A stretch of DNA of 64,000 bases from Symbiodinium kawagutii (GCA_009767595.1 VSDK01022257.1:252135-316134), one strand, 5' to 3'. Shown: positions 32,870 through 43,866, numbered from the stretch's first letter. Notes: generated by a model not told the origin, from the sequence alone. Numbers and translations are program-made.

Positions 32870-35800
32870 GTAGTTGATTCTTAGCACCTGTTTGGGATAT
32901 TCAGAGTCTGGTGCCTGTTCAGCAACGAACTGAGTCTCCGTAGCCCCAGCAAATCCGTATCCAGTAGTTTTTGGCCCTCAGAATCCTGAGAATCAGCTGG
33001 ATATAGATTTATCCAATGTATACCGGATTATGTAGATATTGTAACGTAAAGACCTAAATAATCTATACGTTTATAACGTACAGATATTATCACCATCTCC
33101 TTCCAAAAGATCCTGTGATTTCTCTGGTGCCAGCTGGATTCTCCACTTGGCCTTGGCTGCCATCAGGTTCCAGTGCACTGAATTTCTCTCTTGCCACGCG
33201 AGAAGAAAACACCACGGCGAAGTTGCAGTTGGGCCAGCAGCCAGTGTGGCAACTTGAACCCAAGGGATGCTAGATGTGTTGAGCATTGCTAATGATGATC
33301 ATGCCCCATGAAGTGAGTCGTTCCTTCATGATCCACAGGTGATTGGATCAATCTTGATTGACATGCTGTTTTGCTAGCAACGCCATGTTTGGATGTGTCC
33401 CGGTGGGGTCTCCCTCCTGAAAAGATGCTCAAAGAGGACTCATCATTAGGAGCCACCAGATGCACGTTGCTTCTGACTCCAACTTTCTCGGGCCGGACGA
33501 AGTCTCAACATGTTGATTGGGATCTTATACCTAAGCTCACCAAACAAACTACTAGGCCTACCAGGCTAATCTTACACTTGAACAACTTATGACTGGGGGC
33601 CCACTATGTATTGACGAAGGTGGATGATTTTGCCTGCGCAGAATGTTTTGGGGTTCAGCCATGCCATGCTTGCTGCTTGGTTGTACTGGTCCCGTGTCAA
33701 TCCCAATTTGAAGAATTTCTACAGCACCAAGTCTTCGAGAAGCCGGTTTGGACTTCCGGACTGCTGGAGAGGAATGCAAACTCATGGTCCAATGAAACCG
33801 TGAACACCTGGCATAGTGGCATAGTTTATTTTGTACAGCGTCACATGTACAGACACTGCAGCGTCAGTGTAGAGGGCGCGATGCGCATTCGCCGCCAATT
33901 CGACAGTCATGGGTTTTCTCCAAGGACCTACAGGGCGTCAGAGCAGATGAGCATTGTCAAGAATCCTTGGGCAATGGGACATCCAGCAATAAACAACTAC
34001 CCCTTACAAAATCCAACATCCTTAATCATCATGATTTTCCATCACTCATGATCGTCACTAGCCATTTTCTATTTGTCTCCCTGGTGTTGGCTCATAGTCT
34101 TGCAATGGGCTCAAGCCAACTAGTAATTCATGATCATCGCACCCGATAAACCTACCCTGTCCAGCTAACATTTTTGGATACACTGATACACTATTGAACT
34201 CAGGAGGGCCAGAGGGGCTCTGTTAGGGTGAAGGGCTTCGTTTCAAAGTTGAAGTTGTCGGTCTTGAAGTGTTCCTGGAGAAATGCCAGAAATTGAACCA
34301 GTTGAGTGCAAAAATCAACACTCCTCCGTTATCGCGAGAGTTGTACAGGGGTCTCACATGCAGAGGTTCTCAACTGATTAGAGTCAAAAACCCCTAAGTG
34401 GTGGCTTTTGACAGCTGGCTCTTTGGTGAACTACCATGGCATCTTGGAACAAGGATGAAAATAGCATCCTGGTTTCTTCAAGGAATTCAAGATCAGGGGC
34501 GGCTTGATTTCTGATTTGATTTCTAGAGCAACTAGCCTGCATGTTGGAATAAAAGTGGTAATTTTTGGTGGATTTGGGAGTACCTGTATTGCTTACAAAG
34601 GACATAATTTCCTCCAGCAGTGGAAAATAGTTGGAGTCTTTGTCACCCCCAAGTTCGCAACCGCAGCAATCACAAGGTCGTGGTTCACTTCGGTAATAAA
34701 CCAACAGCGGGCCGCGGGTACTTTGGGGCCCACATGGTAGGAGAGTGCTATGGTTCTCCTGTTGGAATCGTTTGAGTCTTTGATATTGGAAGCCGGTGTG
34801 TTCCACTGCCATTGGTAGTTCATCCGGGGGTTGGCGTTCAATTTTGTCCCTGCTGCCGTGGAAGAGGCCATTCCAGGGCTAATCCACAGTTCACGGAGGA
34901 CGTGTGGATCAAAATCGTAGTAACGCGATGAGTCGTTACCAATGGCTGCCTATTGCTTATCCGCTTATGTACATTCTTGTGACTGATGTTGACAGTCATT
35001 AACCATGTTCGATTTGGGTGATCACTTGCCATATACACAACAATCATCCACATCAGTACACTCATGATTGGCGCAGCCTTTGTCAACAACTTTCTACCAT
35101 CATTCATCATAACGATCAACCACAGCAGTATCACCCATGATGGACGTTGCCAACAACTTTCTACTGATCTCAGAATGGAATGGACTGCCGAAAGCAGATT
35201 TATTGATTACATTTTCATCATTCATCCTCAGCTATGCACCATAGCAAAAGAACATTTTCATAGTGTTGTGCGCCATTTGCATTACTTTGTCCTACCTTAG
35301 AAACACTGCCCTCCCAGATTGAGGTTGGAAGATTCTCTCTGATCACTCCGTCTCAGGGTGTTAGTTTCCAGGAGGGAGGGTTTCCTTGTTCAATACCCAA
35401 GGATCAGCAGATGTTCCTTTTTGTGGATAGCCACCTTAGTCACCAGCAGCTTTCTTTTTGCAGGTTGACCATGGCACGCGTCTCATCAGCCATCTGGGTG
35501 GCTTAGGACAGGCCGCAGACATAGACGATAATTGACAATGGTATTTTTTAAAATCATCGTCAAGCAGGGTGAATCACTCTTAGCTCGTTTATGTGGCTGA
35601 TAGCCATTGGCCCTATTTACCCATTGTTTTGAAATCATCTAATCTTGAACATTTATAGGAATAAGCCATTGATTTTTCTGGCACACTGGCTTGAGAAACC
35701 ACCATGTGAACTACCCATCTTTGGTACCGGAGCCTGGCATTCCAATCACCCCTATGTACCACTATGTCTTATTTTGAGAAACCACCATATAGGGGTATCA

Positions 35801-35939
35801 ACCATTTAACCCTTATAATCAGCCAAATCGTTAACTCCAACGTACCCATTATTCTCCATGATGTATAGATTTCTATCATTTCAAACCAGATACAGGTGCT
35901 GGCCTTCCCTGGCGCTGCAGCTTAACACTCTCCCAACAG

Positions 35940-36022
35940 TTGAGAGGGTTCCAATTCCGTTCTCCTCGCTGAAGAAAGCATGCCCTGAGTTTGAGCGCAG
36001 CTGGGCGTGTTTCTGGGTGCAG
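35940..36022 (+). CDS. CCCH gene 1, possible final exon
   Basis: After CAACAG| it completes a Val codon and reads ERVPIPFSSLKKACPEFERS then WACFWVQ, ending CAG|GTGTTA (or GAG|GTAGGA 12 nt later). The incoming phase 1 matches the exon at 31.7 kb. An alternative upstream acceptor at 35895 would add CWPSLALQLNTLPT. Flanks show the C/A to G/T switch. No stop codon was found before the donor, so the true 3' end is unknown. Confidence 0.4.
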
Positions 36023-36914
36023 GTGTTAGCTGAGGTAGGATGAAAGTATTAACTGCAGTGGAGTTATAGGTGCTATGAGTTCTACGCAACTATAAACTAC
36101 AACAAAAAGATGTATTGTAGCGAAAAGTCCGTCGCTATTCAGCAAACGATGACAAATTTCGATGACAAATTTACGATGAAAATAAACATGAAAGAAGTAC
36201 TTGGAGATGGATCAAACAGCTACTGCATTGGTTTTCTCGCTTCATGTCAATGGTATTAGATGGAACTTTCCGGCTGGGTGATCAATTTTGGCGGCCACCT
36301 TTGGTAGGGAAATTCCGGTTCAGCTACAACATTTACATGGCGAGATCCCTTGCTATTTCATTGCAAGATCAGCATGGTGAGATTCCCAGGGTTTTTGCTC
36401 TGATTCGAGGTTTTTTTTCGGGTCTTTGTTGCGATGCTGTTTCATTTCTCATCAACCAGCTAACCACACCACCACTCGTGGTTTTGGATATTTTCGGTGG
36501 GTGTTTGCTGCACAACATTGTGCAGCAATCTCCAAGGAAGCGTGTAGGGTCCATATGGATTATTTAATCTATAAACGATGCATAGACAATGGTAAGATGG
36601 TTGGGAGGCACCATGCACAAATCCATATCGATGGTTTATCAGTGTTGCTTGTTTCCTTGTTTGATCAAAAGTGGTTAACCCAAAAGCAGCCACCGCGATG
36701 CCGAAACTGAGAAATAACAACTATGCTATTATCTTCACCAGCATGCAGTAGAGAACGATCACCATTCACCGCTGTGGGTTCACTTTTTGTTCACCCTAAA
36801 AAACCAGTATTTCACCATGAGAATCTAAAGAGAAACCACATGGTGTGCCCCCCAAACCTGCTGCATTTTCCCTACTGATTTGATTCTTGCTATGGTTGGT
36901 TAAGGGCGACCACC
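36023..36914. other. Presumed gap between CCCH genes 1 and 2
   Basis: Open frames on both strands at 36244-36720 carry no recognisable motif. A fragment resembling an IR-A end lies near 36830-36870. Intergenic status is inferred from the new start exon that follows. Confidence 0.35.
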
Positions 36915-37099
36915 ATGGCTGTGGTTACACCGTCACTGAACCCTGCAACCAGCCAGCAACTGTTGGCTGGTGATGAGTCGATCTCCGCAGCCACCGTGCT
37001 TTTATCGCAGCCGGACATCGACGCTCCGCTCGATTGTGATCGACCAGACATGACCAGCGTTGAGACACGAAAGACTTTGAAGTTCACCAAGATGTGCAA
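36915..37099 (+). CDS. CCCH gene 2, first exon
   Basis: Opens with ATG in a good context (ACCATGG) and reads MAVVTPSLNPATSQQLLAGD, then DESISAATVLLSQ.., ending ETRKTLKFTKMC. A second in-frame ATG at 37050 (MTSVETRKTLKFTKMC) aligns with the MTAPDTRSTLKFTRMC start of paralogue 3 and may be the real initiator. Donor AA|GCCGCT (GC type, phase 2), the same cut point as in paralogues 1 and 3. Supplies the first Cys of finger 1. Confidence 0.78.
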
Positions 37100-37153
37100 G
37101 CCGCTTGGCGCTCGGAGTTGGGTTGTGCATTGGGAGAGGGAAACTTTGGCAGG

Positions 37154-37189
37154 TTGAAGTTCACCGAGATGTTCACCAAGATGTGCAAA
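37154..37189 (+). other. Partial duplicate of the LKFT exon end
   Basis: Only 54 nt after the first exon, TTGAAGTTCACC..GAGATG..TTCACCAAGATGTGCAAAG repeats its last 27 nt with a small internal duplication (LKFTEMFTKMCK). It may be an alternative or decoy splice unit or a simple local duplication; it cannot be joined in frame to the main exon without skipping it. Confidence 0.5.
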
Positions 37190-37716
37190 GACATAGCTGT
37201 TCCCCACATTTGTTCTGGGGGAATTATGACCCAAGAAATGTGACTCCCCACTACAACAACAGAAACACCAGTAACAACATCAGCAGCACTCACTACAACG
37301 ACAACAATACAACAGCAACAGCAGCAGCAAGAGTTGGCATCGAGTTTTCTTGGCTGGTTCAGCTACGAGTTCATAACACTAATGGTGGAGAAAATGAGCT
37401 AAGAATCACTTGGGTATCTCCAATCGATCACAGCCATATATTTTTTGTCATGTACAGAGCTGATGCGTTGTGGATCAGATGTTCACCATTTCTTCTGCTG
37501 GGACTAACGTCGGCGCAAGATGAATAAACACGAGGGTTCATTGGGCGGGTTACCGTGTTTGTGGGTACGTGTTAACAAACACCAGGCTTCATTGGGAGTT
37601 GTTACCATGAATGCTTCGTTCACAAAGAATTTGGAGGGTTACCAGGAATCATTCACATTACCATGAATGGTTTGTTCCCAGAAACAAACAGTTCATATCA
37701 ATGGTTCGTTTTACAT

Positions 37717-37818
37717 GAGTATGGGTCAATATTAACCATCAAGATTAAGCAACTACAATAGAGACAACAATGGGTAATGATGGGAACCAGGGGGACTAAG
37801 GGTTTTGACCCACAGCCA
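37717..37818. repeat. IR-C element copy
   Basis: GAGTATGGGTCAATATTAACC ... GATGGGAACCAGGGGGACTAAGGGTTTTGACCCACAGCC. Confidence 0.8.
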
Positions 37819-37903
37819 CATGATGTTTGTGGGAACTGTTGGTTCACTTCCTGGAACGGTCTCTGAGTTGATTCCCCAAGATTCGCCAAGCGTTGTGATT
37901 GTT

Positions 37904-38018
37904 ATATGGTGGCTTCTCAAGCCATAGGGAACCCCCAAAGATGGTTGGTTTATTACGACAGATGGTTAACATGAGATGATAACTAGGGGTACCCCTATGA
38001 CTTGAGAAAGCACCATAT
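37904..38018. repeat. IR-A element copy
   Basis: ATATGGTGGCTTCTCAAGCCATAGGG ... CTAGGGGTACCCCTATGACTTGAGAAAGCACCATAT; ATAT at both ends. Confidence 0.85.
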
Positions 38019-38320
38019 CTATCAGAGCTGGTAGTGACGCAGCTGTTAAGTAAACTTAACTTAGCTGAAAGCTACCTGGTTATCTATAGGCACTTACCTA
38101 GTTGACAAGCAATTGCTATATCTGCCATTATCTGCCATCAATGGGGGAAGGTTACCCAACCATTGCTTTTGCTTCCACCAACGAATCGCTAACGGGTACT
38201 ACTCTGTCCTAGCTTTATCCTGGGTCATGATCCTGCTATCAGTTCTACGAGGAGTTATGGCAAGGATAACCAGGGTTATCTAGCAACTTCATCAACTTCA
38301 AAGTGAATTTCAACCCCTAG

Positions 38321-38425
38321 TTGGTGGTTTCTCAAAATAGGGGTACCCCCAAATCATCCATTAATAGCCACTTACAAGAATAAACCAACCATTTTGGGTC
38401 CCTTTATTAAAGGAAACCCCCAGTT
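38321..38425. repeat. IR-A element copy
   Basis: TTGGTGGTTTCTCAAAATAGGGGTACCCCCAAATCATCC ... AATAAACCAACCATTTTGGG..AAAGGAAACCCCC. Confidence 0.8.
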
Positions 38426-39249
38426 GAGTTATATATGCGTTACTTTGATCAAGCTGGTAGATCAACTCCGCCATGGCTCACCCGGGACCCCCAGTCGAGT
38501 TGCAACCCCCAGGGCCTGTGACTGGGCTCCGCTATGAGGCATTTTGGAACCAAGCGATGCTTCATGGGTCACTGGGCGATGCTTCAGGTGGGCTAGCCAT
38601 TGAAGAAGGCAACCAAAGGATAAGCGCACAGGCAGCTGACCATGAATGACCCGGAGATAGAATAGATTGATGGAGTATGTATATTGGTATAGCTATGCTA
38701 TACTTTCTTTGCATTTGTTTACCAGTATTAATGAACTAAGGGGTACGAAGGCAACACCAAGAAAAGGTCATTTTTCAACAAATCAGCCATGGCTGGGGGG
38801 TACGAGGATGTACAGCACAACAGGAATACAGCTATAGAGACCCCAATTCAACCGTTGCCGTTGTGCCGGTGACCATCTTAACATCAGAGTGTACAACAAC
38901 TCTGGATCTCATTTCCAAAGAAATCGTTCAAGACAACATCGGCGCGTGATTCCACTCATTTGCCTGGTTTTCCTGTTGCTCGCTCTTTATGCAACAATTG
39001 CTCTGATGTTCTTACTTTTGTGAATTCTGAAATGGATTTAAAGGCTCCTCATTCCACTCGGTCATCCCCCGCAATTTCATCTAATCAATATTCGTTCGTG
39101 TTATCAATGAAATTACGATTGAAGCCATCCCCTTTGCAGTCCCCTTCCCCCCGGGGGCCCCTTTGGGGGCGAGCTAGATGGATAAAAGCTCGTTAAACCC
39201 CATCGGTGGTGGAAACACCATCAGCGGGAGATGCCCCAAGACGACCCGC

Positions 39250-39300
39250 TATATAAAAGTCGTTGGTTGGGGGTCACGCAAGACTCTGCCCGTTTTTTTT
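39250..39300 (+). promoter_or_regulatory. TATA-like sequence and T-tract upstream of the nested gene
   Basis: TATATAAAAG at 39250-39259 and eight T at 39293-39300, some 370-420 nt before the nested gene's ATG. Dinoflagellate core promoters are reported to use a TTTT-type box and not TATA; either could be chance. Confidence 0.2.
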
Positions 39301-39671
39301 ACCATATGTTTTTCATCGATTTCTATTTGAGCGCATCCTTTACTCGCTGAAAGTCTAAACAAGTTTTAACCGTCGGGCCTCCACCTGTTGAATTGTAGAA
39401 TTTGAACTGACTATTCTGCTTCGGATTCTTGATATGATAGAAGCTGGTATTTTGAATCTATTGTTCATGGGTTTATGGCCGGCGCTTTAGTGAATATCCC
39501 CGGTTGCTTTGGCTCGAGTACCCTTTTCTGGCCACGCGCCGGGAACCTCAGTGACCTGTGCAAATGCAATTGAAACATTTCATATCCTTCATGTCCAGCA
39601 GCCCAGCATTGTTATTCGTTTACTTCACCGGCTTACGCCATAGAACATTCACCTGTCTATCGCTGAGGACC

Positions 39672-39755
39672 ATGGCCCCCCGATGGCAAAAGAAGAGCAA
39701 GGGCCCTGGAAACCACGGATTGTTCGATGCTCAATTCCTTTCAGGCTTCCATGAG
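39672..39755 (+). CDS. Nested gene, exon 1 (start)
   Basis: ATG in the context GGACCATGG encodes MAPRWQKKSKGPGNHGLFDA then QFLSGFHE, ending GAG|GTAGTT in phase 0. The gene continues in six further short exons that all join in phase; introns are about 37-146 nt, quite unlike the kilobase introns around it. It is on the same strand, inside the first long intron of CCCH gene 2. Lys-rich start, no recognised domain. Confidence 0.65.
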
Positions 39756-39880
39756 GTAGTTAATTCTTGATCCAATTTACTGGCAGGACTGGTAACCAGC
39801 GAGATGCTGCCACCTTAGTCATTCAATGAACCCCATGGTTGATGACTTAAATACTTTCGCTCTTCAATAAACATCCTAAG

Positions 39881-39952
39881 GCCAAGAAAGCGGCGGAAAG
39901 AGCCGCTGTGCTGGCCTCGGCAACGCCGAAGGCGGCTGCAGCTCCCCGCCAG
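39881..39952 (+). CDS. Nested gene, exon 2
   Basis: CTAAG|G ... CAG|GTGGGT, 24 codons, AKKAAERAAVLASATPKAAA then APRQ. Alanine/lysine-rich, probably helical or disordered. Confidence 0.65.
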
Positions 39953-40009
39953 GTGGGTTCATGCATGCGGTTTAAATGCTTACCACCCAGGTACCTATGT
40001 TTGTAACAG

Positions 40010-40060
40010 GTACTCGAGTCGGCTCCAAGCCGCCCCGCTATCGACGCGGATGCTCCACAG
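40010..40060 (+). CDS. Nested gene, exon 3
   Basis: AACAG|G ... CAG|GTGCTG, 17 codons, VLESAPSRPAIDADAPQ; phase 0 at both ends. Confidence 0.65.
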
Positions 40061-40117
40061 GTGCTGTATCTTTCGGTTGCATTTCTTTCTTCATAGACAT
40101 AATCAATCATCTTGCAG

Positions 40118-40150
40118 GCCCGGATCGTGCGCCCTCCGTTGCCCCAACAG
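40118..40150 (+). CDS. Nested gene, exon 4
   Basis: TTGCAG|G ... CAG|GCGGAC (GC donor), 11 codons, ARIVRPPLPQQ; phase 0. Reading through without splicing is also possible, but the next exon's strong acceptor argues for an intron. Confidence 0.55.
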
Positions 40151-40241
40151 GCGGACTCTCACAATTTAATGATGGGAACATCAGTGGCTATGGGTTTTCA
40201 AGTTGTGCACGCAATTTGGCTTCCTTATTATTGCTTTGCAG

Positions 40242-40277
40242 GGACGCAACGGGTGGCATCAGCAGCTGCTCAACCAG
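40242..40277 (+). CDS. Nested gene, exon 5
   Basis: TTTGCAG|G ... CAG|GCCTAT (GC donor), 12 codons, GRNGWHQQLLNQ; phase 0. Confidence 0.55.
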
Positions 40278-40364
40278 GCCTATTGCGCCCCCTCTTCAGT
40301 GATGACATCGTTTGCTTGGAATATTGAGCCACGCTTTTGTAAAGTTATTTTTCCTTTTCTAGAG

Positions 40365-40401
40365 GCAGCAATTTCCTCGCTGCCCAAACCACCGAAGGCA
40401 G
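40365..40401 (+). CDS. Nested gene, exon 6
   Basis: TAGAG|G ... GCAG|GTATAC, AAISSLPKPPKA with the last codon split (phase 1). Confidence 0.55.
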
Positions 40402-40435
40402 GTATACGCAAATGATTATTCACATCATTCCCCAG

Positions 40436-40540
40436 CTCTCATGCCCGAGGATGATGATGATGATGACTGCATCATCGTTTCGGCAAAGAGGGTTCGAACG
40501 ATGGAACCTCGCCAACTGCAAACTGCTGTCTGGCCCTCAG
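40436..40540 (+). CDS. Nested gene, exon 7 with acidic run
   Basis: CCCAG| completes the Ala codon and reads LMPEDDDDDDCIIVSAKRVR then TMEPRQLQTAVWPS, leaving in phase 1 at CAG|GTCATT. The six-Asp run followed by I-I-V-S resembles a SUMO-interacting motif flanked by acidic residues; that is only a resemblance. Phases over exons 6-7 agree. Confidence 0.6.
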
Positions 40541-40592
40541 GTCATTTAGTCTTCTATCATATATATGATGCTCTGAAATTTTTGGGTCTTAG

Positions 40593-41012
40593 GAGCTACA
40601 CTTTGTGAGGGCGGGTCTGGTAGTAAAGCAGTCCAGCGGGAAGGCCTGGGGCCACCAATCCTTTGCCATATGGCTTCCCCGAACCGGGAAATCATATTTG
40701 GCTAAATACTTTTTACGGGTGGGGTCGGATAAAAAGCCAGAAGATTCCATGTGGGGTGCCACTGTGGAGTGGCACCCGGGCAAAGGCGGCAGGGATGGAG
40801 GTTGGCTTTCCACAGAGGGCTATGAAGCTGATTTGGATGTCGGAGGCAAGTTCCGCAGGCCGTGTCGACAGAGCCTCCCCCTCGAGTGTATCGGTTTTTT
40901 GAATGTGCCCAAGGCATCAGATGAGACCGATCATCCACACGGAGTCATATTTTTTGTTATCAGCGCCAATATCACAACTAATGACATCGCAGTTAAACAC
41001 GATGTTGTTTGA
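40593..41012 (+). CDS. Nested gene, candidate last exon (frame unresolved)
   Basis: After CTTAG|G a GC-rich block is open in three different ways. The phase expected from exon 7 gives about 37 residues (..ATLCEGGSGSKAVQREG..) and stops at 40703. A second frame runs from 40593 to TGA at 41010 (.. LPRTGKSYLAKYFLRVGSDK ..). A third is open over 40624-40902. I cannot decide between them; no family is recognised. Confidence 0.35.
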   Translation, partial: ELHFVRAGLVVKQSSGKAWGHQSFAIWLPRTGKSYLAKYFLRVGSDKKPEDSMWGATVEWHPGKGGRDGGWLSTEGYEADLDVGGKFRRPCRQSLPLECIGFLNVPKASDETDHPHGVIFFVISANITTNDIAVKHDVV

Positions 41013-42793
41013 TTGGGCTTGATCCGACTCCTTCACGCTTTATTGCTTGGCTAAGCTGTCGCAACGGCCGGTTCCAAGATGTAAAGATGGATTTTCATAC
41101 GTGTATGAGCTCTTAGGTTTATTTCGCTGCTTTACCTCATACAATGTTCTGGTGACTGGTTCATATTTACATCTATAGTATATATTTGTTGCGCATCGCG
41201 GTGGCACGGTGGTTGCAACTAGCTATCTATATCCATGTTTGGGATTTCCCAATTTTGAGAAAGACCCATGTGGGTTGTTTAATCATGAACGTTGGCGATT
41301 TTCCTCGATTATTACCCATCTGTAGTCCCCTAAAAGACCACCATTGCCATATGTATAGATCAGATGTCCAGCCAGCGTCCCGACTTGGAACGCTGTTGAC
41401 CCAGACCCTGTAGCCTGTAGCTATGATTCACGGTGCTTGATGTAAAGGGCGAGGGCGCGGAACTGCTCGTAGACAAACATAACCCGAATATAATGATAGT
41501 AGTGGATACTACACTCTAGTAAGGTGGTATTCCATCTAGCAATACTATGATCTAGTACTGTCCAATTGATCATGAATGGATGCACCTCACATACCTGGTA
41601 TACCCTCAAGCAATCTTGTATAGCAATGGAGAACATTTCTAGAATGGTGATTTTCCATGGCTATGTTCGATGAGGGGAAGCCACCCACTTCTGCAAGGTG
41701 GGCCCCCAGCAGATATGAATTGGGTTAGTTCAACCCCTATGAGTGGTAGTTGACCCTGATTAAGTCACTGATAAATTCGTAAAATTACTATGATTTGATA
41801 ATAAACTCCTATAAGAACCTATCACTGGTAGTTAACCCGAGTTGAGTCAGTTGTAAACCAACTCATCAGTGGTTGAGGGCCAACCTTGTAGGTACACCAT
41901 CCTCATTTATACGCCATGTGTTGCTGGTTGATCTCCTCAAGAGTCTCCAAACAACCACGCCAGTAGCAAGAAAACCATAGCGGAAGAGGGTCACACATGG
42001 GTAGCACGAATACGGACGCAGCCATATTCCTCACACTGCGATTTAACACTTGTATTGTATAGTGTTTGTTGACAAAATTGTAAGTTCATGACGGTAGATA
42101 CATGAATGACAAAATTTATTTTAGATGACAAAATGTTGACACAATTCATTTAAGATATTCAACGATTCATGATGGTTTGTGGACAACACCAGGCAAATCT
42201 CAATGGTTCATGATAGTTACTGTAATGTAGAGATCTTCACCACAACAAACCAGCCATGTGAAGGGAGGGAAACCACCAGCTATTTATGTTTCCGAAACCT
42301 GAGTGGATCTCCCAGCATCATTGCTTAGGATCCAGCAACATCTGAATGGATGAGGGAAATAGGTGATAACAACTCATGAAACAATTCTTTAATGATACCT
42401 TGTGTTCAGGTTGATGGGAAATTTTGTCAACTGGAGACTCTGGTTACCATTAGGTGTAGCAGGTTTCCCGTAGAATTCCGCATCAAGCACTTCTACCATA
42501 TTGCCAGGTCGGACACTCAGAGCAAGAACTCGAAAACTCGCATTTATTCGATTGTGATAGCTGGCTTCAGCCATTGATCAACCAGTATTCACGGTCATTA
42601 TAGACACTAGTTAACCACTATTATCATCATTCACCTCTGAACTCTATATTTTTACATATGTTCACATTTGTATAGTTTTTATATATATAAACCATACATA
42701 TACAAGTAGATGACGGGAACATGCGTGACAGAACCATGGATATGTTCTTGTACCAGGCACTCGTTCCCTCTATGCCACGGGTCAACGGCTCAG
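41013..42793. other. CCCH gene 2, first intron, right part
   Basis: IR-E block (41693-41897), otherwise no recognisable feature; C/A-rich stretch 42570-42640 shortly before the finger fragment. Confidence 0.4.
41693..41897. repeat. IR-E element copy
   Basis: GCAAGGTGGGCCCCCAGC at the left and GGGCCAACCTTGTAGGT at the right, inverted; internal CCTATGAGTGGTAGTTGACCC and CTATCACTGGTAGTTAACCC form a second, direct pair. Confidence 0.5.
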
Positions 42794-42825
42794 GCAACGA
42801 ATGCAACTTCGCTCATTCGCCGGAG
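42794..42825 (+). CDS. CCCH gene 2, finger-1 remnant
   Basis: Reads (G)NECNFAHSPE: the last Cys and His of a CCCH finger (C-x3-H) followed by a linker that joins in frame to ELRERPEL of the next exon through a GA donor (GAG|GAGTGG). The upstream half is not readable: the CysII position and the TATGCCACGGGTCAA segment lie in other frames, and the first exon's phase 2 does not connect. Either a small exon is missing or indels have broken finger 1. Confidence 0.55.
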
Positions 42826-43471
42826 GAGTGGAGCAATGGGGGCTATGAGTCCCGGGGTCTCTGAGCTGTTCACAATACAGTTGCCCTCAGGCACTACATC
42901 AATGAGTACTGATTCCCATTGTCGACCAGAAAATGCGTTGCATGCTTATTGATTCTGAAACCTTATGATAGCGATGAATCATCAACTTAGTCGACCACGT
43001 AATGTCATGTAATGTCTACCATGGATCACCCAGCCGTAATTATAAAGCACTAGCAGGATGACGCACATCACTTGGGACTTCGGTAAGCTGAGGTGTATAT
43101 AAGCCTACCAAATGTTGGTAGATTCGCCCTAGTGGTTGCTATCCTCCGATGCGGACTGTTCATTAGCGTTATTCAGGATGATTTGCTATTTCTAGTAGCG
43201 ATTACTCATTTTATCAACAAGAAAGCTTGCTTGAAATCATTGACTATCAATATATTTTCTTTTATTTACGAAAAAAATATCAGCCATGCTTATCAAGCAT
43301 TTTATATACAGTTGATATCAAATCATTGATTACTGTTGGCGATCACAATTTTATTGTTATATGGTATAAAAACCGTATGGTTTAAAACCCAATAGTTATA
43401 GCCACCATCTTTATCAACCATGTTGGCAACCACTATATCAACCATTGTCATTTGTCAACATCAAGGCTTGT

Positions 43472-43577
43472 TTATGGTGGTTTTTCAAACATGGGGACCC
43501 CCAAAATGTTGGTTCATTCTTGGAAACTATTGTTATTGGATGATTGGGGGGTCCCCTACGTTGAGAAACACCCATAT
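43472..43577. repeat. IR-A element copy
   Basis: TATGGTGGTTTTTCAAACATGGGGACCCCC ... GATTGGGGGGTCCCCTACGTTGAGAAACACCCATAT. Confidence 0.85.
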
Positions 43578-43751
43578 GGTAGATAGACTTGATATGGTGC
43601 AGATGGAGGATATGTTCAGGATGTGGTTCATATGCTTAGGATCAACCATCATCAATATCTGATATCTACCATAATATTTATACTGATGCCGGTTCATCCC
43701 AAGCATATTTATGACTCGTGTGATCAATATCCTATGGTGATATTATGGTGG

Positions 43752-43866
43752 ATATTGGTGGTTTCTCAAAATGGGGGTACCCTTCAATCATCCCATATCA
43801 ATCATTAGTTATTTATACTCCAACTATATTTTGGGCCCCCTATTTTGAGAAACTAATGAACCATAT
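43752..43866. repeat. IR-A element copy
   Basis: ATATTGGTGGTTTCTCAAAATGGGGGTACCC ... TTTGGGCCCCCTATTTTGAGAAAC..ACCATAT. Confidence 0.85.

Larger units (their letters stand above)
31725..35939. other. CCCH gene 1, last intron (4.2 kb)
   Basis: G/T-rich start with a roughly 37-bp tandem repeat (31878-31980), IR-B (32069-32163) and IR-D (32759-32869) copies. Open frames at 33371-33592, 33611-34051 (plus) and 34384-34812 (minus) look protein-like in places but match no family I know and have no clear splice context. IR-A fragments at 35690-35793. Confidence 0.45.
37100..39671. other. CCCH gene 2, first intron, left part
   Basis: CAACA-rich repeat (37255-37330), IR-C (37717-37818), two IR-A copies (37904-38018, 38321-38425). 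From about 38.95 to 39.67 kb the intron-type repeats stop and the DNA looks unique, with a TATATAAAAG at 39250 and a T8 run at 39293 ahead of the nested gene. Confidence 0.45.

Noticed and set aside
33611-34051. 146-codon plus-strand frame
   Set aside because: Composition is passable but there is no recognised motif, no start context and no phase link to neighbours; kept only as a mention in the intron entry.
34384-34812. 142-codon minus-strand frame
   Set aside because: Would be the only minus-strand gene, overlaps plus-strand frames, and no family is recognisable.
37154-37189. Second LKFT exon as an independent gene start
   Set aside because: Too close to the first exon and only 36 nt; better seen as a local duplication.
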